Below, in pieces: positions 1-9,633 of a DNA stretch of 64,000 nt (position 1 is its first letter; each line of letters begins with the position of its first letter). This DNA is from Phascolarctobacterium sp. (GTDB lineage: Bacteria; Bacillota; Negativicutes; Acidaminococcales; Acidaminococcaceae): NCBI GenBank assembly GCA_030523325.1, contig JAUNIS010000006.1, forward strand, positions 18,556 to 82,555, read 5' to 3'. Made by a program: the position numbers and the translations under genes. A model generated the notes under the pieces. The model was given only the letters and a program-made list of their open reading frames with translations. It did no database searches and was not told the origin of the DNA.

Positions 1-1304
1 TTTTTTTCATTTTTGCTTTGAGCCACTAGGGCAAATGCTCTGTCAGCAGCAAGTAAAGTCTTCTCAATTTCTTCTGGTCCATGCATCAAAGAAACAAAAT
101 TAGTTTCAAATTGAGAAGGCGGCAAGTAAATTCCATTTTCCAACATGGCGTGGAAATAAATTTTGAAAGCATCTAAATCGCAAGCGCATGCAGAATCAAA
201 ATCGGTTACAGGTTTATCGCTGAAGAAAACGGTAAACATAGAGCCAAGACGATGAATTTGTACAGGTACGTTGTATTTAGCCGCTGCTTTTTCTAAGCCA
301 CCGGTTAAAATTGCCGTCATACTTTCGACGCGAGCACACACATCGTTATCTAAAATATAATTAAGAGCAGCAATACCAGCTGCCATAGCAAGCGGATTAC
401 CACTTAATGTGCCAGCTTGATACATGGGACCAGCAGGCGAAACCATTTGCATAATTTCTTTTTTACCGCCATAAGCCGCTACAGGAAGACCTGCACCAAT
501 TACTTTGCCAAGGCAGGTAATATCGGGATCAATGTCAAACAAAGCTTGACTGCCTCCTTGAGATGCACGGAAGCCAGACATAACTTCATCGCAGATAAAA
601 AGTGCGCCATATTTTTTCGTTAAGCCTTGCACAAATTCAAGGAAACCTTCTTTAGGAGGAACTAGGCCCATATTACCAGGAGTCGGTTCTAAAATTACGC
701 CAGCAATTTCTTTGCCTCTTTCGACAAAAACTTTTTCTAAAGCAGCTTCATCGTTAAAGGGCACGGTAATCGTTGTGCTTGCAACTGCAAGAGGAACACC
801 CGGGCTATCGGGTACGCCTAAAGTCGTTGCACCACTGCCAGCTTTAACAAGCAAGCTATCGTGATGACCATGATAACAGCCGATAAATTTTACAATGCAA
901 TCCCTTCCCGTGTAAGCACGAGCCAAACGCAAAGCACTCATAGTTGCTTCCGTGCCAGAATTTACCATGCGAACCATATCCATGGAAGGCATGAATTTTA
1001 AAACTAATTTAGCAAGCTCAACCTCGCCAACAGTTGGGGCCCCGTAACTCGTACCTTTTTCACAAGCCTTTTGGATTGCATCAGTAACAACCTCGTGAGC
1101 ATGACCTAAAAGCAATGGGCCATAACTCAAAACATAGTCGATATATTCATTGCCGTCGATATCGTAAATCTTTGCTCCCTGGCCTCCATCGATAAAGGGA
1201 GGCACCCCGCCAACAGAACGGAAGGAACGCACAGGAGAATTTACGCCACCAGGAATTACTTCCTTAGCTTCTGCAAAAACGGAAGTAGACTTATTTAAAT
1301 TCAT
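1..1304 (-). CDS. hemL: Glutamate-1-semialdehyde 2,1-aminomutase, 3' end cut by window edge
   Basis: PLP enzyme that turns glutamate-1-semialdehyde into 5-aminolevulinate, the last step of the C5 route to tetrapyrroles. The ATG at 1304 opens MNLNKSTSVFAEAKEVIPGG and the frame stays open to base 1 without a stop. The readable 434 codons already match the usual family length, so only a few residues are missing. The PLP-lysine region reads TCLGKVIGAGLPVAAYGG and the aminotransferase core HGHHDSLLVKAGSGATT is intact. It lies 22 bases after hemB and is the last visible gene of the hem operon. Confidence 0.95.
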   Translation of the reverse strand, partial: MNLNKSTSVFAEAKEVIPGGVNSPVRSFRSVGGVPPFIDGGQGAKIYDIDGNEYIDYVLSYGPLLLGHAHEVVTDAIQKACEKGTSYGAPTVGEVELAKLVLKFMPSMDMVRMVNSGTEATMSALRLARAYTGRDCIVKFIGCYHGHHDSLLVKAGSGATTLGVPDSPGVPLAVASTTITVPFNDEAALEKVFVERGKEIAGVILEPTPGNMGLVPPKEGFLEFVQGLTKKYGALFICDEVMSGFRASQGGSQALFDIDPDITCLGKVIGAGLPVAAYGGKKEIMQMVSPAGPMYQAGTLSGNPLAMAAGIAALNYILDNDVCARVESMTAILTGGLEKAAAKYNVPVQIHRLGSMFTVFFSDKPVTDFDSACACDLDAFKIYFHAMLENGIYLPPSQFETNFVSLMHGPEEIEKTLLAADRAFALVAQSKNEK

Positions 1305-1326
1305 AATAACTTTACCCCACGAAATT

Positions 1327-2310
1327 TTATTCTTTGAGCCAACGCGCAACATCAAGTGCGTGGTAGGTAATGATCATTTTTGCACCCGCACGTTTGAAGC
1401 CGGTCATGGTTTCCATAACGATACGTTTTTCATCAATCCAGCCCCTTTGAGCTGCAGCCTTAACCATTGCATACTCGCCGCTAACATTATAAACGCAAAG
1501 TGGACGATTAAATGTTTCATGAACTCGTTGTACGATGTCGAGGAAGGCAAGAGCCGGTTTAACCATAACGATATCAGCACCCTCTTCGATATCGAGAGCA
1601 ACCTCACGCAATGCTTCATCGCTATTAGCAGGATCTTCTTGATAGCCCTTGCGGTCGCCATGAGACGGAGCTGAATCGGCAGCAGCACGGAAAGGACCAT
1701 AATATGCGCTAGCAAATTTTGCGCTGTAAGCCATAATAGGGATTTGGTAATAGCCAGCTCCATCTAATGCCTCACGAATTGCTTTGACATAGCCGTCCAT
1801 CATATTAGATGGAGCAACCATATCCGCACCAGCTTCCACATGACTCAACGCAACCTTAGCGAGTAAGGGCAAGGTTTGATCATTTTCAACAGTGCAGCCA
1901 TGTTCAAGAACTCCGCAATGACCATGAGAAGTATATTCACACATGCAGACATCAGTAATGATAACCATGTCAGGATAATTTGCTTTAATGATTTTGCAAG
2001 CTTGTTGCACGGGTTCGTTCATATCCCAAGCAGAAGAGCCAAGCTCGTCCTTATAAGAAGGAACGCCAAAGAGCAGCACCGCCGGAATACCAAGCTCGGC
2101 AGCTTCTTTAACAGGTTCTAAAACACGGTCAACAGACCAATGATAATTTCCTGGCAAGGTTTCGATTTCATTTTTAATTCCTTCCCCAGGAACAACGAAG
2201 AGAGGATAAATTAAATCTTTTACATTTAAAGTTGTTTCACAAATCATTGCGCGCAAATTAGCGGACGCACGCAAACGACGAGGACGATAAGTCGGGTAGC
2301 CAATGCTCAT
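1327..2310 (-). CDS. hemB: Delta-aminolevulinic acid dehydratase (porphobilinogen synthase)
   Basis: Condenses two 5-aminolevulinate molecules into porphobilinogen in the cytosol. The 327 residues match the family length. The two Schiff-base lysines are visible at about K198 ([14 protein letters not shown]) and K251 (VMVKPALAF). The zinc-type cysteine motif is at about C122, C124 and C132 ([14 protein letters not shown]), so this is the zinc-dependent class. It lies between cobA-hemD and hemL in the operon, with two hairpins in the gap upstream of it. Confidence 0.97.
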   Translation of the reverse strand: MSIGYPTYRPRRLRASANLRAMICETTLNVKDLIYPLFVVPGEGIKNEIETLPGNYHWSVDRVLEPVKEAAELGIPAVLLFGVPSYKDELGSSAWDMNEPVQQACKIIKANYPDMVIITDVCMCEYTSHGHCGVLEHGCTVENDQTLPLLAKVALSHVEAGADMVAPSNMMDGYVKAIREALDGAGYYQIPIMAYSAKFASAYYGPFRAAADSAPSHGDRKGYQEDPANSDEALREVALDIEEGADIVMVKPALAFLDIVQRVHETFNRPLCVYNVSGEYAMVKAAAQRGWIDEKRIVMETMTGFKRAGAKMIITYHALDVARWLKE

Positions 2311-2363
2311 AATATATCTCCTTTATAAAGTTAGGAAGAGGATAAATTAATTCGGATTTGAGG

Positions 2364-2446
2364 AAGTTTTTGCTTAGCAAAAACTTTTTATAAAAAAATT
2401 GCGTTACTCAGTAGTTCGAAAATAATTAGCAATGATTATTTTCGAA
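2364..2446. repeat. Two intercistronic palindromes between cobA-hemD and hemB
   Basis: The 158-base gap inside the hem operon holds two perfect hairpins. One has 10-base arms at 2364-2373 and 2377-2386, built on AAGTTTTTGC. The other has 12-base arms at 2415-2426 and 2435-2446, built on TTCGAAAATAAT. The first is followed by a run of T on the plus strand and preceded by A's, so it could act as a weak terminator or a processing site. Its TTTGC-3nt-GCAAA core resembles hairpins in the dispersed intergenic repeats further along. Confidence 0.6.
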
Positions 2447-2468
2447 ACTAAGATTTTAGCACTTAAGC

Positions 2469-3983
2469 TTATGCCTTGTAGTAACCTTTAATTGCTTTCA
2501 CAAGTCCTTCAATAGTATATTGTTCAGCGTTGATGGATGCTTTGAAGCCTGCTTTATTTAAGGTTGCCTCAGTAACAGGACCGATGCAAGCAAGGGCAAC
2601 CTTGTTTAAAAGCTCTTTGTCTTCACCAAGAGCTTCTAATAGATTAGTAACAGTTGACGAAGAGGTAAATGTTATGATAGATGCCTCGCCGCTAGCAAGC
2701 AATTCAACGAGTTCATCTTTGTTCTCACAATCGGCAACTGTCTCGTAAGCGGTTACAACATTAACCTCGCAACCAAGTACACGTAATTTTTCAGGCAGAA
2801 CCTCGCGAGCAACCTTTGCTCGAGCAAGGAGAAGCTTGTCACCAATACTAACTTGACTCGCCAAAGCCTCTGCAAGCTCCTCAGCCTTGTAGGCACTGGG
2901 AACTAGATCTGCCTTAATGCCGTAAGCTTTCAGTGCTTGCGCGGTCGCAGAACCAATGGCAGCAATTTTAACATTAGCAAGAGCACGAGAATCCTTACCG
3001 AAGGTTTCCATCCGCGCGAAGAAATATTCCACGCCATTGGCCGAAGTCAAGACAAGCCATTTGTAGTCGGAAATATTTTGTACGGCTTCGTCAATGGGAC
3101 CATAATCAGAAGGCGGAACAATTTTTATTGCAGGAACTTCTACAACCTTGGCTCCCTCAGCCTCGAGCTTTGCAGTTAAATCGCTTGCTTGTGCACGAGC
3201 ACGAGTAACGATAACAGTTTTACCAAAGAGAGGTTTGTTGTCGAACCATTGCAGCTGTTCGCGTAATTTGACAACCTCACCTACGAGGAAAATTGCAGGC
3301 GGCTTCAAATTATTTTTTCTTACGTCTTCAGCAGCCTTACCAAGAGTTGTAATCAAAGTACGTTGCTCAGGATGAGTGCCCCAACGAATTACGGCAGCTG
3401 GACAGTCAGCGCTGCGACCATTTGCGATGAGCTGACCAGAAATTTTTTCAATATTTTCTACGCCCATCAAGAAAACCAACGTATCGACTGATGTTGCAAG
3501 GCCGGACCAATTAATACCGGACTCGCCTTTTGTCGGATCCTCGTGACCCGTTACAACTGCAAATGATGTAGCAACATGACGATGAGTTACAGGAATACCT
3601 GCGTATTCCGCAACGGCAATTGCCGATGTTACGCCCGGAACAAATTCAAAAGGTAAGCCTGCTTCACGCAGCTCAATTGCTTCTTCGCCACCTCTACCAA
3701 ATACAAAGGGGTCCCCGCCTTTTAAACGAGCAACGATTTTCCCTTCAGTAGCAAGCTTAACTAAAAGTTTATTAATATCTGGTTGACGCATCGCATGATT
3801 TGAGCTTGCCTTACCAACGTAAGTCATCTCTGCGTCCTTCCGAGCAAATGCTAAAATACGTGGGTCAGCCAAGCGATCATAAACGACTGCATCAGCAATT
3901 TCTAAACAATGTTTTGCCTTGAGACCAAGTAAACCTGGATCCCCAGGACCAGCACCAATTAAATATACTTTGCCTTTACCCAT
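2469..3983 (-). CDS. cobA-hemD: Fused uroporphyrinogen-III C-methyltransferase / uroporphyrinogen-III synthase
   Basis: A two-domain enzyme. The HemD half makes uroporphyrinogen III from hydroxymethylbilane, and the CobA half methylates it to precorrin-2. Residues 1-245 are the SAM methyltransferase (VYLIGAGPGDPGLLGLKAK, then GGDPFVFGRGGEE). Residues 255-504 are HemD (GKTVIVTRARAQASDLTAKL). I place the start at ATG 3983 (MGKGKVYLIGAG), behind AAGGAG at 8 bases. The open frame runs 36 codons further upstream, but that part would overlap hemC and shows no homology. With this start the gene follows hemC by 13 bases. Such fusions are common in Clostridia and Negativicutes. Confidence 0.95.
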   Translation of the reverse strand: MGKGKVYLIGAGPGDPGLLGLKAKHCLEIADAVVYDRLADPRILAFARKDAEMTYVGKASSNHAMRQPDINKLLVKLATEGKIVARLKGGDPFVFGRGGEEAIELREAGLPFEFVPGVTSAIAVAEYAGIPVTHRHVATSFAVVTGHEDPTKGESGINWSGLATSVDTLVFLMGVENIEKISGQLIANGRSADCPAAVIRWGTHPEQRTLITTLGKAAEDVRKNNLKPPAIFLVGEVVKLREQLQWFDNKPLFGKTVIVTRARAQASDLTAKLEAEGAKVVEVPAIKIVPPSDYGPIDEAVQNISDYKWLVLTSANGVEYFFARMETFGKDSRALANVKIAAIGSATAQALKAYGIKADLVPSAYKAEELAEALASQVSIGDKLLLARAKVAREVLPEKLRVLGCEVNVVTAYETVADCENKDELVELLASGEASIITFTSSSTVTNLLEALGEDKELLNKVALACIGPVTEATLNKAGFKASINAEQYTIEGLVKAIKGYYKA

Positions 3984-3996
3984 GGATTCACACTCC

Positions 3997-4917
3997 TTAT
4001 AAAATGCTAGCCAAAATTTCTTGGCCGCCTTCTTCGAGCATCTTCTTGCCAAGTGCTTGACCCAGCTCAATTGCATCGGATGCTTTACCATTTATAGTAT
4101 CACGCAGAATTTTTTTGCCATCAAGCTCTGCGATGATTGCTTCGATTTTAATTTCTCCGTTTAATACGTCAGCATGCACGCCAATAGGAACCTGACAGCC
4201 ACCTTCTACGAGTCCTAAGAAAGCTCTCTCGGCATCCGTCGCTTGTTTTGTACCTTCATCATTTAAAAAGGCAAGCATCTCGCGAACTTCTTTATCAGCC
4301 TCGCGAGTCTCAATCGCCAGAGCTCCTTGTCCAACTGCCGGCAAGCAAACGGAGGGAGGAATTATTTCTTTAATTCTTGCGCCATAACCAAGTCGTTCGA
4401 GTCCAGCCGCCGCGAGAATGATGGCGTCCATTTGTCCTTCATCTAATTTACGCAAGCGTGTATCAACATTGCCTCGTAAATCGACAACTTGAAGATCGCT
4501 ACGAGCTGCTAAAAGCTGAGCCTTTCTTCTCAAGGAGGATGTGCCAAGCACTGCCCCCTGCGGTAGCTCTGCAAAGCCATTGTATTTGTTAGAGACAAAA
4601 GCGTCACCAACATTTGCTCGAGAAGTTATGGCTGTAAGACACAAGCCTTCAGGCAAAACCGTTGGCATGTCTTTTAAGCTATGCACTGCCAAATCAATAG
4701 TGCCGTCAATTAATTCTTGTTCAATTTCTTTAGTGAAAAGTCCTTTGCCGCCAATTTTTGCTAGAGGCACGTCTAAAATTCTGTCGCCCTTGGTAACAAT
4801 TTTTTTCAGCACGACCTTGCAGTCAGGATATTCTTCACGCAGACGTGCTGCAATATAATTGGATTGCCAAAGTGCTAAAAGACTTTGTCTAGTCCCAATC
4901 GTCAATTTTGCTTTCAT
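3997..4917 (-). CDS. hemC: Porphobilinogen deaminase (hydroxymethylbilane synthase)
   Basis: Polymerises four porphobilinogens into hydroxymethylbilane. The dipyrromethane-cofactor cysteine is in EGGCQVPIG (about C241), and the N-terminal KLTIGTRQSLLALWQ and DLRGNVDTRLRKL motifs are typical. I prefer ATG 4917 to the in-frame TTG 4923, because GGAGG then sits 9 bases upstream; the TTG would lie almost on top of the ribosome site. The 306 residues are normal for the family. The gene overlaps the hemA stop by 29 bases, which suggests translational coupling. Confidence 0.96.
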   Translation of the reverse strand: MKAKLTIGTRQSLLALWQSNYIAARLREEYPDCKVVLKKIVTKGDRILDVPLAKIGGKGLFTKEIEQELIDGTIDLAVHSLKDMPTVLPEGLCLTAITSRANVGDAFVSNKYNGFAELPQGAVLGTSSLRRKAQLLAARSDLQVVDLRGNVDTRLRKLDEGQMDAIILAAAGLERLGYGARIKEIIPPSVCLPAVGQGALAIETREADKEVREMLAFLNDEGTKQATDAERAFLGLVEGGCQVPIGVHADVLNGEIKIEAIIAELDGKKILRDTINGKASDAIELGQALGKKMLEEGGQEILASIL

Positions 4918-6193
4918 CACCAAATTCCTCCCCTTCTACATTTAAGAGGAAGAGATCTACCATCATCTTCCTATATTGTTCTTCTTCAGCAGTACCAGCT
5001 CTACTATTCATAGCAATCATTGGCTCTCGCAAAAATTTATGTTCAAGCTTTTGCGTCATAATATCGATGATATGTTTTTCTTCGTCAGTTAAGTTGGGAA
5101 GCTTGATGAACGCCTTCTTCAAAACCTTTTGACGCAAGAAATTCATCTTGTCATGTAATTGCACCATAACGGGACGCATAGTGTAATAACGCAGACGTTC
5201 TTTGAGTTCTTCGATGGATTCTTCGATAATATGTTCAGCAGTCAGCGCCTCACTAGCACGGAAGGTTTTGTTCGTGTCAACAACACCTTCAAGGTCGTCG
5301 ATATTATAAACAGTTACACCTTCTACATCGCTAAGAGCCGGATCAATATCTCTAGGCACCGCTATATCAATCAACACCAACGGTCTTCCCTTTCTTTCAG
5401 GAAGTAAGGGACCAAGATTTTCCTTAGTCAAAACATAGTGAGGTGCACCAGTAGAGGAGATGATTATATCAGCCTTTGCTGCATGCTTAAACATTTCGCG
5501 ATAGGGAATGACTGAGCCACCAAATTTATCAGCAAGTTCCTTAGCATGATCGTAATTACGATTACTTACGATAATTGTTTTGGCGCCCTTGTCTAACAGA
5601 TGTCTAGTGGTCAGTTCGCTCATATGACCTGCACCAACAACTAAAATCTCTGCCTTGGACAAGTCGCCGAGAATTTCCATAGCTAAATCCACAGCCGCAC
5701 TAGAAACGGACACGCTTGAAAAAGCAATACGGGTCTCGGTGCGAACTCGTTTACCTACGGCGATTGCTTTATTCATAATTTGGTTCAGCATGTAACCCGT
5801 ACTTTCGTTATTGCGAGCAAGTTGATAAGCAGCTTTAATTTGGCTCAGAATTTGTCCTTCTCCAATAATCAGGGAATCAAGACTTGCTGCAACTCTAAAT
5901 AAATGACGCACACAATTGGTACCATTCAAATGATAAAAATAATCAGGATTGTAAGCTTCTCCAGCCATCTTAGCAAGCTGGTCCTTAAATAAGGGAATAG
6001 TTTTTTCTGGATTATCAATCACCATATAAATTTCCGTACGATTACAGGTAGAGAGAATGATTGCTTCCCGAATTTCGTCGAAGCGACGCAAATTACCAAG
6101 AATATGTTTAATCCTATCCTCGGACAGATTAAAGCGTTCTCTCACCTCAACGGGGGCCGTTTTGTGATTGAGACCTAAAACAGTCAACTGCAT
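4889..6193 (-). CDS. hemA: Glutamyl-tRNA reductase
   Basis: First committed enzyme of the C5 pathway: reduces glutamyl-tRNA(Glu) to glutamate-1-semialdehyde with NADPH. The catalytic cysteine is C50 in ILSTCNRTEIY. GEGQILSQIKAAY and the NADPH site VVGAGHMSEL follow, with the C-terminal dimerisation helix after about residue 310. The 434 residues fit the family. ATG 6193 has AAAGGAGA 9 bases upstream. It overlaps the end of the preceding gene by 47 bases, a tight operon arrangement. Confidence 0.97.
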   Translation of the reverse strand: MQLTVLGLNHKTAPVEVRERFNLSEDRIKHILGNLRRFDEIREAIILSTCNRTEIYMVIDNPEKTIPLFKDQLAKMAGEAYNPDYFYHLNGTNCVRHLFRVAASLDSLIIGEGQILSQIKAAYQLARNNESTGYMLNQIMNKAIAVGKRVRTETRIAFSSVSVSSAAVDLAMEILGDLSKAEILVVGAGHMSELTTRHLLDKGAKTIIVSNRNYDHAKELADKFGGSVIPYREMFKHAAKADIIISSTGAPHYVLTKENLGPLLPERKGRPLVLIDIAVPRDIDPALSDVEGVTVYNIDDLEGVVDTNKTFRASEALTAEHIIEESIEELKERLRYYTMRPVMVQLHDKMNFLRQKVLKKAFIKLPNLTDEEKHIIDIMTQKLEHKFLREPMIAMNSRAGTAEEEQYRKMMVDLFLLNVEGEEFGDESKIDDWD

Positions 6194-6803
6194 GTAAAAA
6201 TTTCTCCTTTGCTAAAAGAGTTTTACCATCTTCTAATAATTGAAAAACGTCTTCGTTCAGAGCCTCGCGCCAAAATTTTGTGCGCTCTTCACTTGTGGAA
6301 GGAATATTTTTAATAGCTTTTCTTTGCTCCTTGAGGAAGGCGTTAAATTCCACGAAGCTTGCAGGTAATTTGCTAGCAAAATATGTTTTCAGTTTTCTTG
6401 TGAAGGCAGGCACCCCACCAGTTGCAATGCTAATGTGAATGTCACCTTTGGTAAAGCTTGAGGGAACAGTAAAATTACTTAGCTCCGGCTCGGTAATATT
6501 ATTTACGAGGCAAGGAGCATCAAGTGTAACCTGACGATTAATAGCAAAATCGTCCGTTGCCGCTACAACTAGAAAAGCACCTGTCAAATCCTGGACCGCA
6601 TATTGCTTTTCTATTAAAGTAACCTTACCCTTGAAAGCAAGTATTTCTTCTGTAAAATTGGGCGCGATGACTGTGACACTTGCACCAGCGCTCGTGAGAG
6701 TTTTAAGTTTACGCAGAGCAACAACGCCGCCACCAATCAAGACGCATTTCTTATTAGTAAGATTCAGCATCGCAGGATAAGTAAAATTATTTTCTTGTGT
6801 CAT
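6147..6803 (-). CDS. sirC: Precorrin-2 dehydrogenase (SirC/Met8-like siroheme branch enzyme)
   Basis: NAD-dependent oxidation of precorrin-2 to sirohydrochlorin, the precursor for siroheme and for cobalt insertion by CbiK. The N-terminal Rossmann fold shows VLIGGGVVALRKLKTL. The region LVVAATDDFAINRQV holds the family's catalytic aspartate, and a helical Met8/CysG-type dimerisation region follows. The length (218 aa) suits a dehydrogenase without a separate chelatase domain, so cobalt or iron insertion probably depends on other proteins, for example the two CbiK proteins near 22-23.8 kb. It is first in the hem operon. Confidence 0.85.
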   Translation of the reverse strand: MTQENNFTYPAMLNLTNKKCVLIGGGVVALRKLKTLTSAGASVTVIAPNFTEEILAFKGKVTLIEKQYAVQDLTGAFLVVAATDDFAINRQVTLDAPCLVNNITEPELSNFTVPSSFTKGDIHISIATGGVPAFTRKLKTYFASKLPASFVEFNAFLKEQRKAIKNIPSTSEERTKFWREALNEDVFQLLEDGKTLLAKEKFLHAVDCFRSQSQNGPR

Positions 6804-6860
6804 TGCCGTCCTCCTACTTATAAAAAATTTTTACAAATGGCTAAAATTACCTAATATATA

Positions 6861-6889
6861 ATATTAACATAAACAGCAATTTTTTACAA
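6861..6889 (-). promoter_or_regulatory. Candidate sigma-A promoter of the hem operon
   Basis: On the minus strand TTGTAA (6884-6889) is followed after 17 bases by TAATAT (6861-6866), about 60 bases before the sirC start. The rest of 6804-7043 is AT-rich and shows no riboswitch-like pairing that I can support. Confidence 0.45.
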
Positions 6890-7043
6890 AGATTTATAGT
6901 GGATATTAATTGATTTCTCGGATATTTTTAGCAATTTTTCCTCATATAATTAAAAACCTGATAAATTTAAATGAAATGTTTCCACAAAGACATTCCTTAT
7001 TAGACCAAGTTTTTTCGAGCAGTACTATTAGGAATAAATTCGC

Positions 7044-7070
7044 AAAAAAAGGACCGCCCGAAGGCGATCC
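7044..7070 (-). terminator. Rho-independent terminator of mnmA
   Basis: On the minus strand GGATCGCC-TTCG-GGCGGTCC is followed by seven T's. The stem has one G-U-type mismatch and a stable UUCG loop. It starts six bases after the mnmA stop. Confidence 0.9.
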
Positions 7071-7075
7071 AAATT

Positions 7076-8143
7076 TTACATAATAATTCCTCCACCAACT
7101 ACTACGTCTTCCTCGTACATAACTACGGATTGACCTTTAGTGATGGCTCGTTGTGGTTCGTCAAAAATAATTTCTAAAGTATCGTCGTCTAATTGACGCA
7201 CGCTTGCTAACTGCTCCACATGATGATAACGAATTCTTGCTTTGACACGCCGTACTCCTACAATACGCTCGCAGTCGATGAGATTGATATCTTTAGCGAT
7301 AACTTTTGTCGTAAAAAGTCCTGCGTTATCCGTCAGCACAACTTCATTTTTGGCTACGTTAATTTCTTTGACGTACATTGGTGCAGGCAGCGCAAGACCA
7401 AGTCCCTTACGTTGACCAACTGTATAATGAATGATTCCCTTATGCTTGCCTAAAACATTTCCTGCTTCATCCACGAAATTACCAGGAGCAAATTTTTTCT
7501 GGGTGCGTTTTTCAATGAACTCACTATAGCTTTCACCCTTGACGAAGCAAATGTCTTGGCTCTCGCTTTTATTTGCATTGACAAAGCCTTGGGATTCGGC
7601 TAGCTCGCGCACGTGCTCCTTGTTAGGCTCGTCACCTAAAGGAAATTTAGCATGAGCAAGTTGTTCTTGTGTTAAGCAATACAGCACATAGCTTTGATCT
7701 TTTTTGGGATCTTCTGCCTTTAAAAGTAAGTAGCGACCTTTTGTCTCATCGTATTTAATGCGTACATAATGACCTGTAGCAACATATTTGCAGCCAAGCT
7801 CTTTGGCTTTTTGAAACAGATAACCAAATTTCATATAACGATTACAAATAATGCAAGGATTGGGAGTGCGCCCTTCTTTATAATCTTGGATGAAACGGCC
7901 GATGACAATTTGACTGAACTCCTTGCGATAATCCGCCACGTAAAAAGGTATGCCGATTCTTGCAGCAACAGCTTCTGCATCCTTTAAGTCTTGCTCGCTG
8001 CCACATTTTGCGTCTTTATTCTTATGGTCCGCAAGCTTCATGGTGCAACCAACACATTCGTAACCCTTTTCTTGCATCAAGAGAGCTGTCACGGAAGAAT
8101 CCACACCGCCGCTCATAGCAATTAAAACTTTTTCTTTATTCAT
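7076..8143 (-). CDS. mnmA: tRNA-specific 2-thiouridylase
   Basis: Thiolates U34 of tRNAs for Lys, Glu and Gln, using ATP and sulfur relayed from a cysteine desulfurase. The PP-loop motif AMSGGVDSSVT is at residues 9-19. The two catalytic cysteines are in NPCIICN and SQDICFV. I choose ATG 8143 (MNKEKVLIAMSGG), which has a GAGGT site 8 bases upstream, over an in-frame ATG 27 bases further out that has none. The 355 residues fit the family. It is divergent from gluQ. Confidence 0.95.
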   Translation of the reverse strand: MNKEKVLIAMSGGVDSSVTALLMQEKGYECVGCTMKLADHKNKDAKCGSEQDLKDAEAVAARIGIPFYVADYRKEFSQIVIGRFIQDYKEGRTPNPCIICNRYMKFGYLFQKAKELGCKYVATGHYVRIKYDETKGRYLLLKAEDPKKDQSYVLYCLTQEQLAHAKFPLGDEPNKEHVRELAESQGFVNANKSESQDICFVKGESYSEFIEKRTQKKFAPGNFVDEAGNVLGKHKGIIHYTVGQRKGLGLALPAPMYVKEINVAKNEVVLTDNAGLFTTKVIAKDINLIDCERIVGVRRVKARIRYHHVEQLASVRQLDDDTLEIIFDEPQRAITKGQSVVMYEEDVVVGGGIIM

Positions 8144-8203
8144 AAGTCTAACCTCGTTAAACATTAACATTCTAAGATGATTCTACTACAAACAAATAAA
8201 TAA

Positions 8204-8230
8204 CACAAGAAGCTCATCTTGTGATACAAT
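8204..8230 (+). promoter_or_regulatory. Hairpin and -10 element upstream of gluQ
   Basis: A 7-base inverted repeat, CACAAGA (8204-8210) and TCTTGTG (8217-8223), sits directly before a TACAAT -10-like hexamer (8225-8230) about 30 bases upstream of gluQ. It could be an operator. No good -35 is visible. Confidence 0.35.
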
Positions 8231-8260
8231 ATATTGATGAATTATCTTAGGAGAAAAATG

Positions 8261-9217
8261 ATGTCCTCAGCAGTAATTGGTCGCTTTGCACCAACTCCCA
8301 GCGGTTTTCTCCATCTTGGCAATGTATTTTGCAGTCTCTTAGCCTGGCTTTTCGCTAAAAGTCAGGGCGGAAAAATTGTTTTACGCATCGAAGACTTAGA
8401 CCCTGCTCGTTGCTCAGTGGAAAAAGCTGATAGACTCGCGAAAGATTTAGCATGGCTCGGTTTAAATTGGGACGAGGGAGCTTACGTAAGTAAAAATCAC
8501 GAAGATTATTTTCAAAGCAATCGCTTTAGTATTTACCAAAAATATTTTGCTCAGCTCGAAGCTAACGAAAATATTTATTCTTGCTTTTGTTCTCGCAATG
8601 AATTGCACGCAGCCAATGCGCCTCATTTAAGTGATGGTCGCTTCATCTATGCCGGAACCTGTCGCAATTTATCATTGGCAGAGCGCCAAGAAAAAATGCA
8701 AATGCGTAAGCCAAGCTATCGCTTAAAGGTCAAGGACGAAGATATTTCTTTCGTCGATGGTATTTACGGACGGATGACCTACAACCTTGCCAATGAAAGT
8801 GGCGACTTTATCGTCAGACGTAGCGATGGAGTTTATGCTTATCAGCTAGCTGTAGTCATTGACGATGCTCTCATGCATGTAAATCAAGTTGTGCGTGGCT
8901 CGGACCTTTTGAGTTCAACGGCCATGCAATTATACCTGTATGATCTGCTAGAACTTAAAGTACCAAGCTTTACCCACATTCCCCTCCTCGTTGCACCTGA
9001 CGGTAGACGTTTAGCTAAGCGAGATGAAGACATGGAGCTTGATGTGCTCAGAAAAAAATTACAAGCTCCGGAAAAAATTATCGGCTGGCTTGCCTTTCTA
9101 GCTGGACAAATCCACAAATACGAGCCTTTAAAAGCCGAAGATCTTTTACACATCTTTGATCCAAAAAAAATTCCCCAAGCAAATATTATTGTTCCCCAGG
9201 AACTTTTGAACTTATAA
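8261..9217 (+). CDS. gluQ: Glutamyl-Q tRNA(Asp) synthetase
   Basis: A truncated glutamyl-tRNA synthetase paralog that attaches glutamate to queuosine in tRNA(Asp). It has the Rossmann core with FAPTPSGFLHLGN (HIGH-like) and the KMSKS-like LAKRDEDMELD, and lacks the anticodon-binding domain. The zinc site C-F-C plus Y-A-G-T-C typical of GluQ/YadB is present. Two adjacent ATGs exist; I use 8261 because AGGAG (8249-8253) is 7 bases away. The 318 residues fit the family. A plain discriminating GltX would be about 480 residues. Confidence 0.85.
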   Translation: MSSAVIGRFAPTPSGFLHLGNVFCSLLAWLFAKSQGGKIVLRIEDLDPARCSVEKADRLAKDLAWLGLNWDEGAYVSKNHEDYFQSNRFSIYQKYFAQLEANENIYSCFCSRNELHAANAPHLSDGRFIYAGTCRNLSLAERQEKMQMRKPSYRLKVKDEDISFVDGIYGRMTYNLANESGDFIVRRSDGVYAYQLAVVIDDALMHVNQVVRGSDLLSSTAMQLYLYDLLELKVPSFTHIPLLVAPDGRRLAKRDEDMELDVLRKKLQAPEKIIGWLAFLAGQIHKYEPLKAEDLLHIFDPKKIPQANIIVPQELLNL

Positions 9218-9227
9218 GGAGGAAAAA

Positions 9228-9446
9228 ATGAAAGAATTATTAATGAAATGGAAAGTTAGCATGCTTTTCGTCCTAGCGGTCAGCATAATCGTTGGTATCT
9301 TAGGACAGGCTTATTTAGGTAATCGTTGGCTTGGTCTCATCGTTGCCCTGCCCTTATGTGCTCTCTACATTTACCAAACCTACCAAGCGGAAAAGCAAAA
9401 CCATATCACTCAACACAGTAGAAAACACAAAAATAAATACAGATAA
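9228..9446 (+). CDS. Small two-helix membrane protein
   Basis: 72 residues with two hydrophobic segments (about 10-27 and 34-50) and a basic, polar tail ending HSRKHKNKYR. A strong AAGGAGG site lies 7 bases before ATG 9228, and the gene starts 10 bases after the gluQ stop, so it is probably co-transcribed with gluQ. I do not recognise the family. Confidence 0.7.
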   Translation: MKELLMKWKVSMLFVLAVSIIVGILGQAYLGNRWLGLIVALPLCALYIYQTYQAEKQNHITQHSRKHKNKYR

Positions 9447-9453
9447 TGTAAAA

Positions 9454-9488
9454 GGAGCTGAAACGCTTAGCGATTCAGCTCCAGATTT
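9454..9488 (+). terminator. Terminator after gluQ and the small membrane gene
   Basis: GGAGCTGAA pairs with TTCAGCTCC (9454-9462 with 9474-9482) around an inner CGCT/AGCG stem, followed by ATTTTTCTT. Confidence 0.85.
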
Positions 9489-9633
9489 TTCTTCTTGCGC
9501 CCTTTCACGAGAGCAAAGCTCTCCAACGATTTTAATCGTTTCATGCACTTCCAAAAGTCCCCTCATTTGGCCACGCAGGCGACCCGCCTTATATTTTTAT
9601 CTGATGGCGGTAAATTCTAGCGCAAGACTAAAT

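Noticed and set aside
1404..1763. Open frame opposite/in another frame of hemB
   Set aside because: Shadow of hemB on the same strand in another frame with no ribosome site.
2469..4091. Longer N-terminus of the CobA-HemD fusion
   Set aside because: The extra 36 codons overlap hemC and show no family similarity; the ATG at 3983 has a good ribosome site.
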